Source: Blautia hydrogenotrophica DSM 10507
Lineage (GTDB): Bacteria > Bacillota > Clostridia > Lachnospirales > Lachnospiraceae
Direction: 5' to 3'
Assembly (NCBI RefSeq): GCF_034356035.1
Contig: NZ_CP136423.1
Location: forward strand, 3,472,001-3,536,000
DNA: 64,000 bases
The notes under the pieces: model-generated
Databases searched by the model: none
Told to the model about the DNA's origin: nothing
The model's input: only the letters and a program-made list of their open reading frames with translations
Translations under genes and position numbers: made by a program
In this document: positions 7,801 to 16,272 of the stretch, one piece after another
How positions within the stretch are numbered: position 1 is the first letter of the stretch
Layout: every line of letters begins with the position of its first letter

Positions 7801-8631
7801 TTATACCTCCCATTCTTCGGCCAGAAATTCCGCTACCCCATCGTGGTCACAGTCCGCAAGAATCCGCGCCGCCAGCTTTTTCACTTCTGCCAGCGCATTG
7901 GCAGGTACATAGCTTCTGTCAGCAATCTCCATCATGGAAATATCATTCAGATTATCTCCAAACACTACGATCTCCTGGCATTTCAGCAGGTCTTGCAATT
8001 TCAGCAGCGCATTCTTCTTGCTGGCTTTCTCGCTGAACACTTCCAGACAGTACCAGCCGTTATAGACATTCAGATAAAAAGAATAACTGATTTCTTCTAT
8101 ATTGTCCAGTTCCTCACAGACTGGCTCCAAAACTTCTTTAAAACCGGTATAGGCGAGGTAGACCGGCTTTTTTTCCGCCAAAACCTCTCTCACATCTTCC
8201 ACAAGCTTTACTTCCTCACAGCTTTCCAACGCCCTGTCGCTGTAATATTGAGTCTGGGCCTGAAGAACCTCGTCCTCATAATAGATCGAGATTCCGTTTT
8301 CCTCATAGGTGTAGACAAAGCAGCTCAGCCCATGCCTTCTGAACGCATCCACTGCTTCCAAAGCACTCTTTTGGCTGACCGCTTCAGCGGCAATGATTTT
8401 TTCCCTCTGAAAATCATAGAGAAAAACCCCGTTTGTGAGAATTCCCGGTGTGTCCATGTTTATCTCTTTCAGGCGATAGTCACAGCCATAGGGCATTCTG
8501 GCGGTCGCCACCGCGAATTTCATTCCTTTTGCAATACAGCGGTTCAAAATTTGAACGGTTCTCTCTGAAATTTTTTTGCTGCTGTTGAACAAAGTCCCAT
8601 CCAAGTCGGATACATACAACGTATTTTTCAT
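7801..8631 (-). CDS. Cof-type HAD-superfamily hydrolase
   Basis: The 276-residue protein has the HAD nucleophile motif DLDGTLF near residue 8, the C2-type cap, and the acidic motif GDNLNDISM near 225. Cof-type enzymes dephosphorylate sugar phosphates, FMN or PLP. The ATG at 8631 follows GGGGG at a suitable distance; the frame is open upstream into the cupin gene, but family similarity starts at this ATG. It sits between the cupin and acetyltransferase genes on the same strand. The substrate cannot be named. Confidence 0.88.
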   Translation of the reverse strand: MKNTLYVSDLDGTLFNSSKKISERTVQILNRCIAKGMKFAVATARMPYGCDYRLKEINMDTPGILTNGVFLYDFQREKIIAAEAVSQKSALEAVDAFRRHGLSCFVYTYEENGISIYYEDEVLQAQTQYYSDRALESCEEVKLVEDVREVLAEKKPVYLAYTGFKEVLEPVCEELDNIEEISYSFYLNVYNGWYCLEVFSEKASKKNALLKLQDLLKCQEIVVFGDNLNDISMMEIADRSYVPANALAEVKKLAARILADCDHDGVAEFLAEEWEV

Positions 8632-8680
8632 ATCGTAAATCCCCCAGGTGAATAAATTTTTACTGTCCTGCTCAAAGCCG

Positions 8681-9007
8681 TTACGCATGGGGCGCGCAGC
8701 TCCACGTGATTACCGCCGTCTCTGTCCCTATGTTGGAAATCTGATGGGGTTCCCCTTCCTCGATCAGCAGAATATCCCCTTCTCTTAATTCATAATACTT
8801 CTCACTGTCTCTGTTAAAGACTGCCACATGTCCTCTGCTGCAATAAAAGATCTCATGTCCTTCACCGTGTCCCGGGTCGGTTCCTCCTGTCTGCCCAGGC
8901 AGCAAAGTAGACGTCCCAAAGGTAATTTTTTCTGTGGCAATATACTGACGACACACCTCCGGTCCGTCCATAAAAAACTGTGCATCCTGCGGATGAATTA
9001 CTTTCAT
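8681..9007 (-). CDS. Small cupin-domain protein
   Basis: A single cupin barrel of 108 residues. The metal-binding motif PGHGEGHEIFYCSRG and a second motif with GDILLIEEGEPHQISN are both visible, so a metal site is likely. Small cupins in sugar clusters act as sugar or sugar-acid isomerases, epimerases or binding proteins; this one cannot be placed further. GAGGAG precedes the ATG. It lies between the permease and HAD genes, with 45 nt to the permease gene. Confidence 0.85.
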   Translation of the reverse strand: MKVIHPQDAQFFMDGPEVCRQYIATEKITFGTSTLLPGQTGGTDPGHGEGHEIFYCSRGHVAVFNRDSEKYYELREGDILLIEEGEPHQISNIGTETAVITWSCAPHA

Positions 9008-9052
9008 TGTCTTCTCCTCGTCATTTTCATATTTTTCTTCTCATCAATACTC

Positions 9053-10423
9053 TCAGTGGCAAAGCTCTCCCTCATCCGGCACATTTTCCTCTGACAGATA
9101 TTCTCTCTGAGGCTGTATTGTGGTGGGATTCACACACCCCATCTTAAAGCGGATGATACAAAATGCCGCCAAAACCACAGCCACAAGGACATTCACCGCC
9201 AGGCTGGTCGGTGTGAGGCTGATGACCGCCGCTCCTAACAGTACGAGTCTTACAAGACTGGCCAGAATCATCAACCCGTGGAATTTCCACTTTTTCATAT
9301 GGAAAGTGGATTTTTCCCACAGCTCCGGGAATTTCTCCGGCATCCTCCACATCGCAAAGTACTGTAAAATTCCCGCCAGGTTCGTAAACAGCATCACATT
9401 GGCAGTGATAAACGTGATGTCCCAGTTAAACACCACAGGCAGGACAATAATCAGACCCACGAGAGACGCCGATACATAGGGCATTCCTTTTCGGTTGGTC
9501 TTCGCAAATACAGAGGGCAGCCACCCTTCTTCCGCCGCCGGGGCAATCATCAGAGAGTAAGCCGACTGATTTCCATTCAGCGTAGTCGCCAGAGCCATCA
9601 TCGGCGCACAGATAATGAACAGATAAAACATCCAGGTAGGGAAAATCACCTTAGCCACATCACCCAGCGTATTTCCTGCAAAGGTCTCCAGGTCCACACC
9701 GCCGACGCCCGCCAGGGTGACCAGACCATAGATCGCCATAATGATCGGAAAGGCAATCAGCATCGCTTTTGGCACCGTTTTCTTTGGATTCTTTGCGTAT
9801 TTTGAAAAGGAAAGGCTCGCCCAGTAAGACTGGGTGGAAAAAGTCAGCATATTTACCGCCACGATAAAGCCCATCCATCCGTTGGTCATAAATTGAGGCC
9901 CGGTGAAATCCAGCGCTTCCGGGTTTAAATTCATCAGTCCAAAGATCGTAAAAATCCCCAGTCCCGCGAACAGAATATATACCATGTACTTTTGCACACC
10001 AGCGATGATGCTGACGCCTCGGATGTTGCAGATATAAAACAAAACAGCCACAAGAACCGCCACGATTCTGACATTCGTAGAGGGAATCATCGTCTGTATG
10101 TACATGCCAATTCCCAGAGCCACAGAGGCCTGTCCCATAATTTCCGGTATGGTTCCCATCAGATAAAGCCCGCCGAATACCGGATGACCGAAATACGAGT
10201 TCAAGGAAAACATTCCGCCGTCCAAGACGGAAGTGCCTGCAGCCAGAATCTGCGGCCAGCTCCCCACAAATCCCAGAATCGTCGCCACGACAAACGCCAG
10301 CCAGACCGCATAGCCGGTCTCCTCGGCGGCTGCTCCGGTCAACACCATGATACCGGATCCTACCATATTTCCAACTGTAATCCACACCAGAGACGATGTG
10401 GTAAGCAATCCTTTTTTCTTCAC
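9053..10423 (-). CDS. APC-superfamily permease
   Basis: About 456 residues with roughly 12 membrane segments. The start LVWITVGNMVGSGIMVLTG is the typical first helix of amino acid-polyamine-organocation carriers, with the glycine-rich unwound region. The GTG at 10423 has GGAGG 7 nt upstream, so I do not use the upstream frame. It follows the FGGY kinase on the same strand. An APC carrier beside sugar-kinase genes is unusual; the substrate could be a sugar acid, an amino sugar or an unrelated amino acid. Confidence 0.85.
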   Translation of the reverse strand: MKKKGLLTTSSLVWITVGNMVGSGIMVLTGAAAEETGYAVWLAFVVATILGFVGSWPQILAAGTSVLDGGMFSLNSYFGHPVFGGLYLMGTIPEIMGQASVALGIGMYIQTMIPSTNVRIVAVLVAVLFYICNIRGVSIIAGVQKYMVYILFAGLGIFTIFGLMNLNPEALDFTGPQFMTNGWMGFIVAVNMLTFSTQSYWASLSFSKYAKNPKKTVPKAMLIAFPIIMAIYGLVTLAGVGGVDLETFAGNTLGDVAKVIFPTWMFYLFIICAPMMALATTLNGNQSAYSLMIAPAAEEGWLPSVFAKTNRKGMPYVSASLVGLIIVLPVVFNWDITFITANVMLFTNLAGILQYFAMWRMPEKFPELWEKSTFHMKKWKFHGLMILASLVRLVLLGAAVISLTPTSLAVNVLVAVVLAAFCIIRFKMGCVNPTTIQPQREYLSEENVPDEGELCH

Positions 10424-10498
10424 CCTGTTTACCTCCTCTTTTTGTCTGCGCACATCTTGACGCACTGTGTTGTAGAGAACCTTTTTTCAAAGATATCT

Positions 10499-12016
10499 CT
10501 AAATGGATTTTTCGAAACACCCGGACAGATCTTGAAAGAGCTCCTGATACCTTTCATAGCCTTCCTCATAGATCTTCTGATTATCCAGATTCGGCTCCGT
10601 ACGTTCCTTCACCGCAACCATATTCTCCACTGCTTCTTTTAGATTTCCAAAAATCCCCACCGCCTTGCCCGCCAGAATCGCCGCTCCAAGGGAAGCTGCT
10701 TCCACGGAAGTCACGGTTTCCAGAGGTATCTGACAGATATCGGATTTTATCTGATTCCACACCGGACTCTTAGAACCGCCGCCAAGACTTCGGATTTCTT
10801 TTACCTGAATCCCCATATCCCCCAGGGAATCTATATTTCTTTTGACGATATACCCCAAAGACTCCATGACTGAACGCATAAAATGTGCTCTGGTATGTTG
10901 GAGTGTAAAACCGAACCAGACGCCTTTTGCCTTCGCGTTCACGTCCGGCGCATTAGAACCTGCCAGATGAGGAAGCATTACCAACCCCTCGCTCCCGGCC
11001 GGAACCTTGGCAGCTTCTTTGCTAATCATATTATAGGCATCGTCCACCCCGAGCTTCTGGGCTTCCATCTCAATGGGACAGAACCTATCCCGGAACCATC
11101 TCAAAGTCATCCCGCCGTTGGTGAACGTGTGAATCATATAGGTGTCAGGAACCGCAAAATAGTGAAGAGGCATTCTGCGGTTAGGGTCAAACACTGGACG
11201 GGATACCGGCGCACAGATGGCCAAAGCTGCTCCGATCGTCTCTGAAAACATACCTTCCTCGCAGTTGCCGGCTCCGATCGCCCCTGCCGCCTGGTCCAAA
11301 GCCCCGGTGCAGACTGTAAGATTTCCGGGAAGTCCCAGCTCCTGTGCAGCTTCTTTGGTGATTTGGCCAATAGCCTCACCGGATTCATACACCGGCGGAA
11401 ACTGCTCTTTTCTTACCCCCAAATAGTCCAGCATTTCCTTCCAGTAGCATTTCTGTATGATATCCCAGTAGGTGGAAGAGCACACTAAAGACCCTTCTGT
11501 CGCAAACTTCCCGGTCATCCGGTAAATGAAGTAATCCTCGATTAACAGAAATTTATCGGTTTTCTCGAATATCTCCGGTTCATGTCTTTTCACCCAGAGG
11601 ATTTTCGATGCTGGCCAACAAGGTTCAAAACTCACCTGTCCAGTTACCTGAAAGCATCTTTCGTCCGTGAACGTTTCTTTCAGCATCTTTGCTTCCTCTG
11701 CCGCTCGATTGTCCATCCACACGATGGCGTTTCTCAAAAGCCTGCCTTCTTTATCCATAAAGAAAAGTGTCTCACCCTGCGCAGAGATTCCCAGCGCTAT
11801 CTCATCATCTTCATGAATCGGATGAATTTCTTTTAATTCTTTTACCGCCTCTTGAAAGGCAGACCAATACACTTCCCCCGCTTCCTCCACATAGTTCACC
11901 TGAGGCGTAATCAGGGAATACTCCTGTGTGGATACCGCCAGCAGTTTTCCGGCAGTATCAAACAGCGCCGCCTTCAATGCGGTGGTTCCAATATCCAGTC
12001 CTATCAGTAGTTTCAT
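10499..12016 (-). CDS. FGGY-family carbohydrate kinase
   Basis: The 505-residue protein carries the ASKHA fold of FGGY kinases. Motifs are GLDIGTTALKAALFD at the N-terminus (phosphate 1), GALDQAAGAIGAG in the middle and SLGGGSKSPVWNQ near 410, the FGGY signature region. It phosphorylates a pentose, hexose or sugar acid at the expense of ATP. By motif it is closest to xylulokinase/gluconokinase types, but the substrate is not readable. AGGAGG precedes the ATG. It heads the unit kinase-permease-cupin-HAD-acetyltransferase. The 12017-12266 gap upstream holds its promoter region and the terminator of the aldolase gene. Confidence 0.9.
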   Translation of the reverse strand: MKLLIGLDIGTTALKAALFDTAGKLLAVSTQEYSLITPQVNYVEEAGEVYWSAFQEAVKELKEIHPIHEDDEIALGISAQGETLFFMDKEGRLLRNAIVWMDNRAAEEAKMLKETFTDERCFQVTGQVSFEPCWPASKILWVKRHEPEIFEKTDKFLLIEDYFIYRMTGKFATEGSLVCSSTYWDIIQKCYWKEMLDYLGVRKEQFPPVYESGEAIGQITKEAAQELGLPGNLTVCTGALDQAAGAIGAGNCEEGMFSETIGAALAICAPVSRPVFDPNRRMPLHYFAVPDTYMIHTFTNGGMTLRWFRDRFCPIEMEAQKLGVDDAYNMISKEAAKVPAGSEGLVMLPHLAGSNAPDVNAKAKGVWFGFTLQHTRAHFMRSVMESLGYIVKRNIDSLGDMGIQVKEIRSLGGGSKSPVWNQIKSDICQIPLETVTSVEAASLGAAILAGKAVGIFGNLKEAVENMVAVKERTEPNLDNQKIYEEGYERYQELFQDLSGCFEKSI

Positions 12017-12175
12017 CTCGTCCTCCTGTTTTCCATGTTTAAAACACGATTCTTGAAATGGCCGGCCTTTCTTAATCTCTGTGCTTATTCTAGCATAATA
12101 TCCTCCCTCTCACGATTGTCATTCTTGTATAGGGCATTTCTTTTTTTGTCATCATTTTTTCAGGATATAAACAGC

Positions 12176-12219
12176 AAAAAAAGCCTGGAATTATTTCTTA
12201 TAAAATCCAAGCCTTTTTT
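12176..12219 (-). terminator. Terminator after the HpcH/HpaI aldolase gene
   Basis: An imperfect stem (AAAAAAGGCTTGGA with TTCCAGGCTTTTTTT) encloses an AT-rich loop and ends in a T-run on the minus strand. It separates the aldolase from the kinase unit. Confidence 0.6.
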
Positions 12220-12266
12220 GTCTTATTCTAAAATAACTATATTTTTTACATTTCTTTTTTTGTCTT

Positions 12267-13079
12267 TTAGATTTCCGCAGCTGTCATCTCCATAGCCGAT
12301 TTTTTCATGGCTGCCCCCACGTTAGTCCAGTAGTCCTTTAGGATGTCGAATTCATCCCCGATGCAGAAATGCTTCACGCCCATCTCTTTATATCTCTCGG
12401 CATCTTCCACATGGTAAATCTCCACACGCGGCTGTACGCCGTGGGCCAGAGCCACCTCAATGCAGTGTTTCTCGGCCGCCGCTACTTCCTCTTTGTGTTC
12501 ACAGGTATTCCACCCCAGGCTCATGCAGTAGTCGGACGGGCCGAACTGAATCATGTCCACGCCTGGCACAGAACAGATTTCCTCGATATTGTCCACCGCC
12601 TCTTTTTTCTCGATCATGAATGCCTTCACCGCGCTGGCGTTCATCGCAGCGTATTCCATCTGTTTTGGTTCCGGGTTATATCCCAGCCAGCGTGCGTTCG
12701 GATATCCGAAACGGCCGCCGTAAGCAGGCGCTTCCGGAGATACTGCCGTTAAAGTTTCTCTTACCTGCTGCGCATTCTGATGATCGGTGAACAAAACCGC
12801 TTGAAATCCCATAGCAATCGCTTTTTGAGCCACAAAGAAACGATTCTGATAATCCACTTTAATCATGGAGCCGCATCCATGAAGCTCACAGGCTCTCACG
12901 AAGTTCTCCAGCTCCGGCAGGGTGTATGGCGCATACTCCGCCAGGAATTCAAAATAGTCAAAATTCCCTGTGGCTGCCGCCGCTTCTACAGTAGTCCCCC
13001 AGGTACTCCAAATTCTGGTATTCACCGTTGGTTTTCCTTCCTTCAATAACCTGCGGATTTTATTTTCCATTGTCACCAT
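12267..13079 (-). CDS. HpcH/HpaI-family aldolase
   Basis: A 270-residue (beta/alpha)8 class II aldolase of the HpaI/citrate-lyase-beta family. The metal-binding Glu lies in FMIEKKEAVDNIEEI and the metal-binding Asp in FGPSDYCMSLG, in family positions. Members cleave 2-keto-3-deoxy sugar acids or related 4-hydroxy-2-ketoacids to pyruvate (or a close analogue) and an aldehyde. AGGAGG is 7 nt before the ATG. It lies about 95 nt downstream of the Ldh2-type dehydrogenase gene and before a terminator. The natural substrate is unknown. Confidence 0.88.
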   Translation of the reverse strand: MVTMENKIRRLLKEGKPTVNTRIWSTWGTTVEAAAATGNFDYFEFLAEYAPYTLPELENFVRACELHGCGSMIKVDYQNRFFVAQKAIAMGFQAVLFTDHQNAQQVRETLTAVSPEAPAYGGRFGYPNARWLGYNPEPKQMEYAAMNASAVKAFMIEKKEAVDNIEEICSVPGVDMIQFGPSDYCMSLGWNTCEHKEEVAAAEKHCIEVALAHGVQPRVEIYHVEDAERYKEMGVKHFCIGDEFDILKDYWTNVGAAMKKSAMEMTAAEI

Positions 13080-13176
13080 CTCTTATCCTCCTGATTCTTC
13101 CTTTCTATTCTCTGAAACCTTCTATTCTCAAATTTTAAGACCCGCGTCCGCGTGCCGCCGACGAAAAGCTCCCGCG

Positions 13177-14247
13177 TCACTGACGTTCCGTCTTATGTTC
13201 TCTCAAAAAGCTACCGTCCACCTTCAACTCTCCTCCAATAGCCATCAAATCCTCTGTCAGAGTCTCCGGAAGCACCACGCCTTCCTTCAAATTGATAAGT
13301 TTACTTGTATACTCAATCTCTCCTGGATACTTCGCATCACCGGCGCCTTCCTTCATAGGAATCTGGTGCAGGCGGTCAATGTAATTCTCTGCCGTCTCCT
13401 GGAATTCTGCCAGGTCGCGGAATGCAGAGATGTTGATACAGCCGAAGCACTGGCTGGAAAGCTCTGGTACATCCGGCAAATCCTGATTGTTGATATCCGG
13501 CGAGAGCACCCCACCGGAGAGCAAAGTCGCGAACAATTCCACAATCAAGGCAATGCCAAAGCCCTTATGCCCTGCCATGGGCGTCATCATATAACAGTCT
13601 TCCACTTTCGTCGTATCATTTCCATTTTTGTCCAGCATCCAACCGCTGGGAATCGGCTTTCCTCTCTTTGCCAAGTCTTTGCATTTTCCGAGGGCTACGC
13701 CGCTGGTCGCCATGTCTACGCAGAACTCCGGATACTTTTCCCCCGCCTTGAAAGCCACCGCGAAGGGATTGTTGCCCATGAACGGCTCTTTGCAGCCTGG
13801 AGGGCCCATGGTCAAATCTGTCGTGGAACACGCGAATCCGATCATATCATTTCCTGCCAGTTTCAGAGCCCAGTGCGCTCCCATACCGAAATGGTTGCTG
13901 TTTCGAACCACCACCATACTCATCAAAGCCGTTTTCGCCTTTTCGCGGGCAATGGCCACCGCCTTCTCTCCCGCTAAAGCTCCTAAGCCGCCCTGTGCGT
14001 CAATCACCGCACTGTTGGTAGTCTCTTTTACCACCGGATAAGCGCTGGTCTTAGACGCTCCGCCCTTTTGAATCTTCTCCAGATAAGGAACTGTACGAAG
14101 CACTCCATGGCTGCGCACATTTCTCAGATCTGCATGTACCAGAAGCTCTGAGACCGCCTGGGCATCCGTCTGTGCCAGCCCTGCCGCCAAAAACAGCTTC
14201 GTCGTATATTCTTTTAATTTACCGGAATCTACCACATAGTTCTGCAT
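13177..14247 (-). CDS. Malate/lactate dehydrogenase of the Ldh2 family
   Basis: 356 residues with the non-Rossmann Ldh2/MDH fold. Conserved segments are NVRSHGVLRTVPYL near 41, the catalytic-His segment VVRNSNHFGMGAHW near 113, MGNNPFAVAF and GHKGFGIALIVEL. Family members reversibly oxidise 2-hydroxyacids such as L-lactate, malate, ureidoglycolate, 2,3-diketogulonate or sulfolactate with NAD(P). It is divergent from the AraC gene, from which it is separated by a ~190-nt control region. A D-2-hydroxyacid dehydrogenase lies across that regulator. Confidence 0.9.
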   Translation of the reverse strand: MQNYVVDSGKLKEYTTKLFLAAGLAQTDAQAVSELLVHADLRNVRSHGVLRTVPYLEKIQKGGASKTSAYPVVKETTNSAVIDAQGGLGALAGEKAVAIAREKAKTALMSMVVVRNSNHFGMGAHWALKLAGNDMIGFACSTTDLTMGPPGCKEPFMGNNPFAVAFKAGEKYPEFCVDMATSGVALGKCKDLAKRGKPIPSGWMLDKNGNDTTKVEDCYMMTPMAGHKGFGIALIVELFATLLSGGVLSPDINNQDLPDVPELSSQCFGCINISAFRDLAEFQETAENYIDRLHQIPMKEGAGDAKYPGEIEYTSKLINLKEGVVLPETLTEDLMAIGGELKVDGSFLREHKTERQ

Positions 14248-14440
14248 TTCACCCGTCTCCTTCTTTTTGCTTATTCATTTTTGTTACTGCTATTGTAGCT
14301 CTGCTTCCCTTTTTCAGCCATACTTAATCTTGCATAGAACCTTTCCTATTTTGTCCTGTGACTCCCGATCGTTTGACATCCGGCAATGTTTCCCATACAA
14401 TATTCCTAATCTTACATTCCATGAAAAAGGAGGCCGTCCT

Positions 14441-15283
14441 ATGAGCAGCTCATTATTTTTATCCCAGCGTTCCCTCTATGAGGATGATTACAGCTGTATT
14501 CTGAGGAATCCTCAGAATGAATTTAACTATGGACTTCATTACCATGATTTCTACGAATGCGTCCTCTATCTGGGAAACGCAGGCATCTTCCGCATTGAAG
14601 ATCAGGAGTACCTGATTAAGCGGGGAGATATCGTTCTGATTGATATGTTCAAGCCCCACACCCTCACCTACAACAAAAACTACTTCTACGAGAGGTTCAG
14701 CCTGTCCATCAACTTAAGCTTACTGATCTCCTTCAGCACCTCCCGTTCCAACCTGCTGGACGTATTTCACAACTGCAGCGACCGTCTCCCGGTCTACCAC
14801 CTGAGTCAGGAGCAGCTGCAAAAATACCTGACTCTTCTGGACAAGTATCGAAAGATCAAGCTGGAAAATGGAAAGGACATCTTAGAAAAAGCGCTGATTC
14901 ATCAGCTTCTGGCCTATATCTACAGCGACTGCTACCGCGGCCGCCACATTGATGAAAAAGAAGCCCAGCACGCCCAGACCATCGCCGCCCTCCTGAAATA
15001 TATCAATACCCATTTAAATGAGGAAATTACCCTGGAGCAGCTGGCCGCCGAAGTAAATTACAGCGAATACTATGTAAGCCGTCTTTTCCGGAAAATCTCC
15101 GGCAAAACTCTGACGAACTACATACAGGAAAAGCGAATTGAGGAAGCCTCCTGTCTGATTCGCGGCGGACTTCCCATCAACCAGGCGGCTGAACAGGTTG
15201 GCTTTAACAACTATAGCTATTTTTATAAGACCTTCAAGAAAATCATCGGCTGTAATCCTGCCGACTACCAGGCGCGTTATTGA
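14441..15283 (+). CDS. AraC-family transcriptional regulator
   Basis: The 280-residue protein has an N-terminal cupin-like sensor (HYHDFYECVLYLG, then RGDIVLIDMFKPH). The C-terminal ~100 residues form the double helix-turn-helix: ITLEQLAAEVNYSEYYVSRL and VGFNNYSYFYKTFKKIIGCN. It most likely activates the surrounding carbohydrate genes in response to a sugar or sugar acid. The ATG at 14441 follows AAGGAGG by 7 nt; the frame is open upstream without family similarity. It is the only plus-strand gene in the cluster, and its stop overlaps that of the converging dehydrogenase by 7 nt. Confidence 0.9.
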   Translation: MSSSLFLSQRSLYEDDYSCILRNPQNEFNYGLHYHDFYECVLYLGNAGIFRIEDQEYLIKRGDIVLIDMFKPHTLTYNKNYFYERFSLSINLSLLISFSTSRSNLLDVFHNCSDRLPVYHLSQEQLQKYLTLLDKYRKIKLENGKDILEKALIHQLLAYIYSDCYRGRHIDEKEAQHAQTIAALLKYINTHLNEEITLEQLAAEVNYSEYYVSRLFRKISGKTLTNYIQEKRIEEASCLIRGGLPINQAAEQVGFNNYSYFYKTFKKIIGCNPADYQARY

Positions 15284-16242
15284 TTCACCACATTCACTGG
15301 TTTTCCCGCCAAAAACGCCCGGATGTTCTCTGCGGTAATGTCCATAATCCTTTGCCGAGACGCCTGGGCCGCCCAGGAGATGTGCGGCGTGATAAAACAG
15401 TTCTTTGCTGTGAGCAGAGGATTATCCCCCTTGATCGGTTCTGTGGACACCACATCCAGACCGGCCGCGTATACCTTTCCACTGTTTAAGGCATCCGCCA
15501 GGTCCTGCTCGTTTACCAGCTGCCCGCGGCTGTTATTGATGAGAATCACGCCGTCCTTCATCTTTTCAATATTCTCTCTGTTGATCATCCCTTCCGTATC
15601 CGGAAACAGCGGACAGTGCAAAAAGATCACGTCTGACTGGGCAAGCAGCGTGTCCAAATCCACATATTCTGCCAGCGCTTTCCCAGCGTCGCTTGGATGT
15701 GCGTCAAAAGCCAGAACCTTCATATCCATAGCGTTTAGAATTTTAGCCGTTGCCTGGCCGATTCTCCCCAGACCGATGATTCCGGCCGTCTTGCCGTAGA
15801 GCTCGATCATCGGATAATCCCAGTAGCACCAATCTGGATTCTTCTCCCATTTTCCTTCTCTTACTGTCTGGGCGTGATGTCCGTAATGGGAACAGATCTC
15901 CAACAGCAGACCTACCGCGTACTGTCCTACAATCTGCGTACCGTAGGTGGGAACATTCACCACGGAAATTCCCTTCTCCTTTGCATAGGCACAGTCCACC
16001 ACGTTATATCCTGTAGCCAGGACCGCAATGAGCTTCAGTCCTGGGCACTGATCTATGGTCGCCCTAGTGATGGGTGTCTTGTTGACTACCGCGATTTCGG
16101 CATCCTCAAGCCTCTGGGCTATCAGCGGAGAATCCTCATAGGAGGTCCTGTCATAGACCGTCACCTCCCCGAGCTTTTCCAGTTCCTCCCAGCTTAAATC
16201 TCCCGGGTTCTCTGTATATCCGTCCAATACCACAATTTTCAT
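15277..16242 (-). CDS. D-isomer-specific 2-hydroxyacid dehydrogenase
   Basis: A 321-residue NAD-dependent enzyme. The nucleotide-binding motif is GLGRIGQ near 150. The catalytic Arg lies in NNSRGQLVNE, the Glu in LDVVSTEP and the His in TPHISWA. Such enzymes interconvert a (D)-2-hydroxyacid and a 2-ketoacid, or act on hydroxypyruvate/glyoxylate. The ATG at 16242 begins MKIVVLDGY, the family's first strand, with AGGAAGAAGG upstream. It is third in the run TIM-barrel protein, isomerase-like protein, dehydrogenase. Confidence 0.9.
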   Translation of the reverse strand: MKIVVLDGYTENPGDLSWEELEKLGEVTVYDRTSYEDSPLIAQRLEDAEIAVVNKTPITRATIDQCPGLKLIAVLATGYNVVDCAYAKEKGISVVNVPTYGTQIVGQYAVGLLLEICSHYGHHAQTVREGKWEKNPDWCYWDYPMIELYGKTAGIIGLGRIGQATAKILNAMDMKVLAFDAHPSDAGKALAEYVDLDTLLAQSDVIFLHCPLFPDTEGMINRENIEKMKDGVILINNSRGQLVNEQDLADALNSGKVYAAGLDVVSTEPIKGDNPLLTAKNCFITPHISWAAQASRQRIMDITAENIRAFLAGKPVNVVNQ

Positions 16243-16272
16243 GACCTTCTTCCTTTCTCTGCTCTTCATCCT

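Noticed and set aside
9053..10423. Treating the APC permease as a certain sugar transporter of the cluster
   Set aside because: The family mainly carries amino acids and polyamines; position alone does not fix the substrate.
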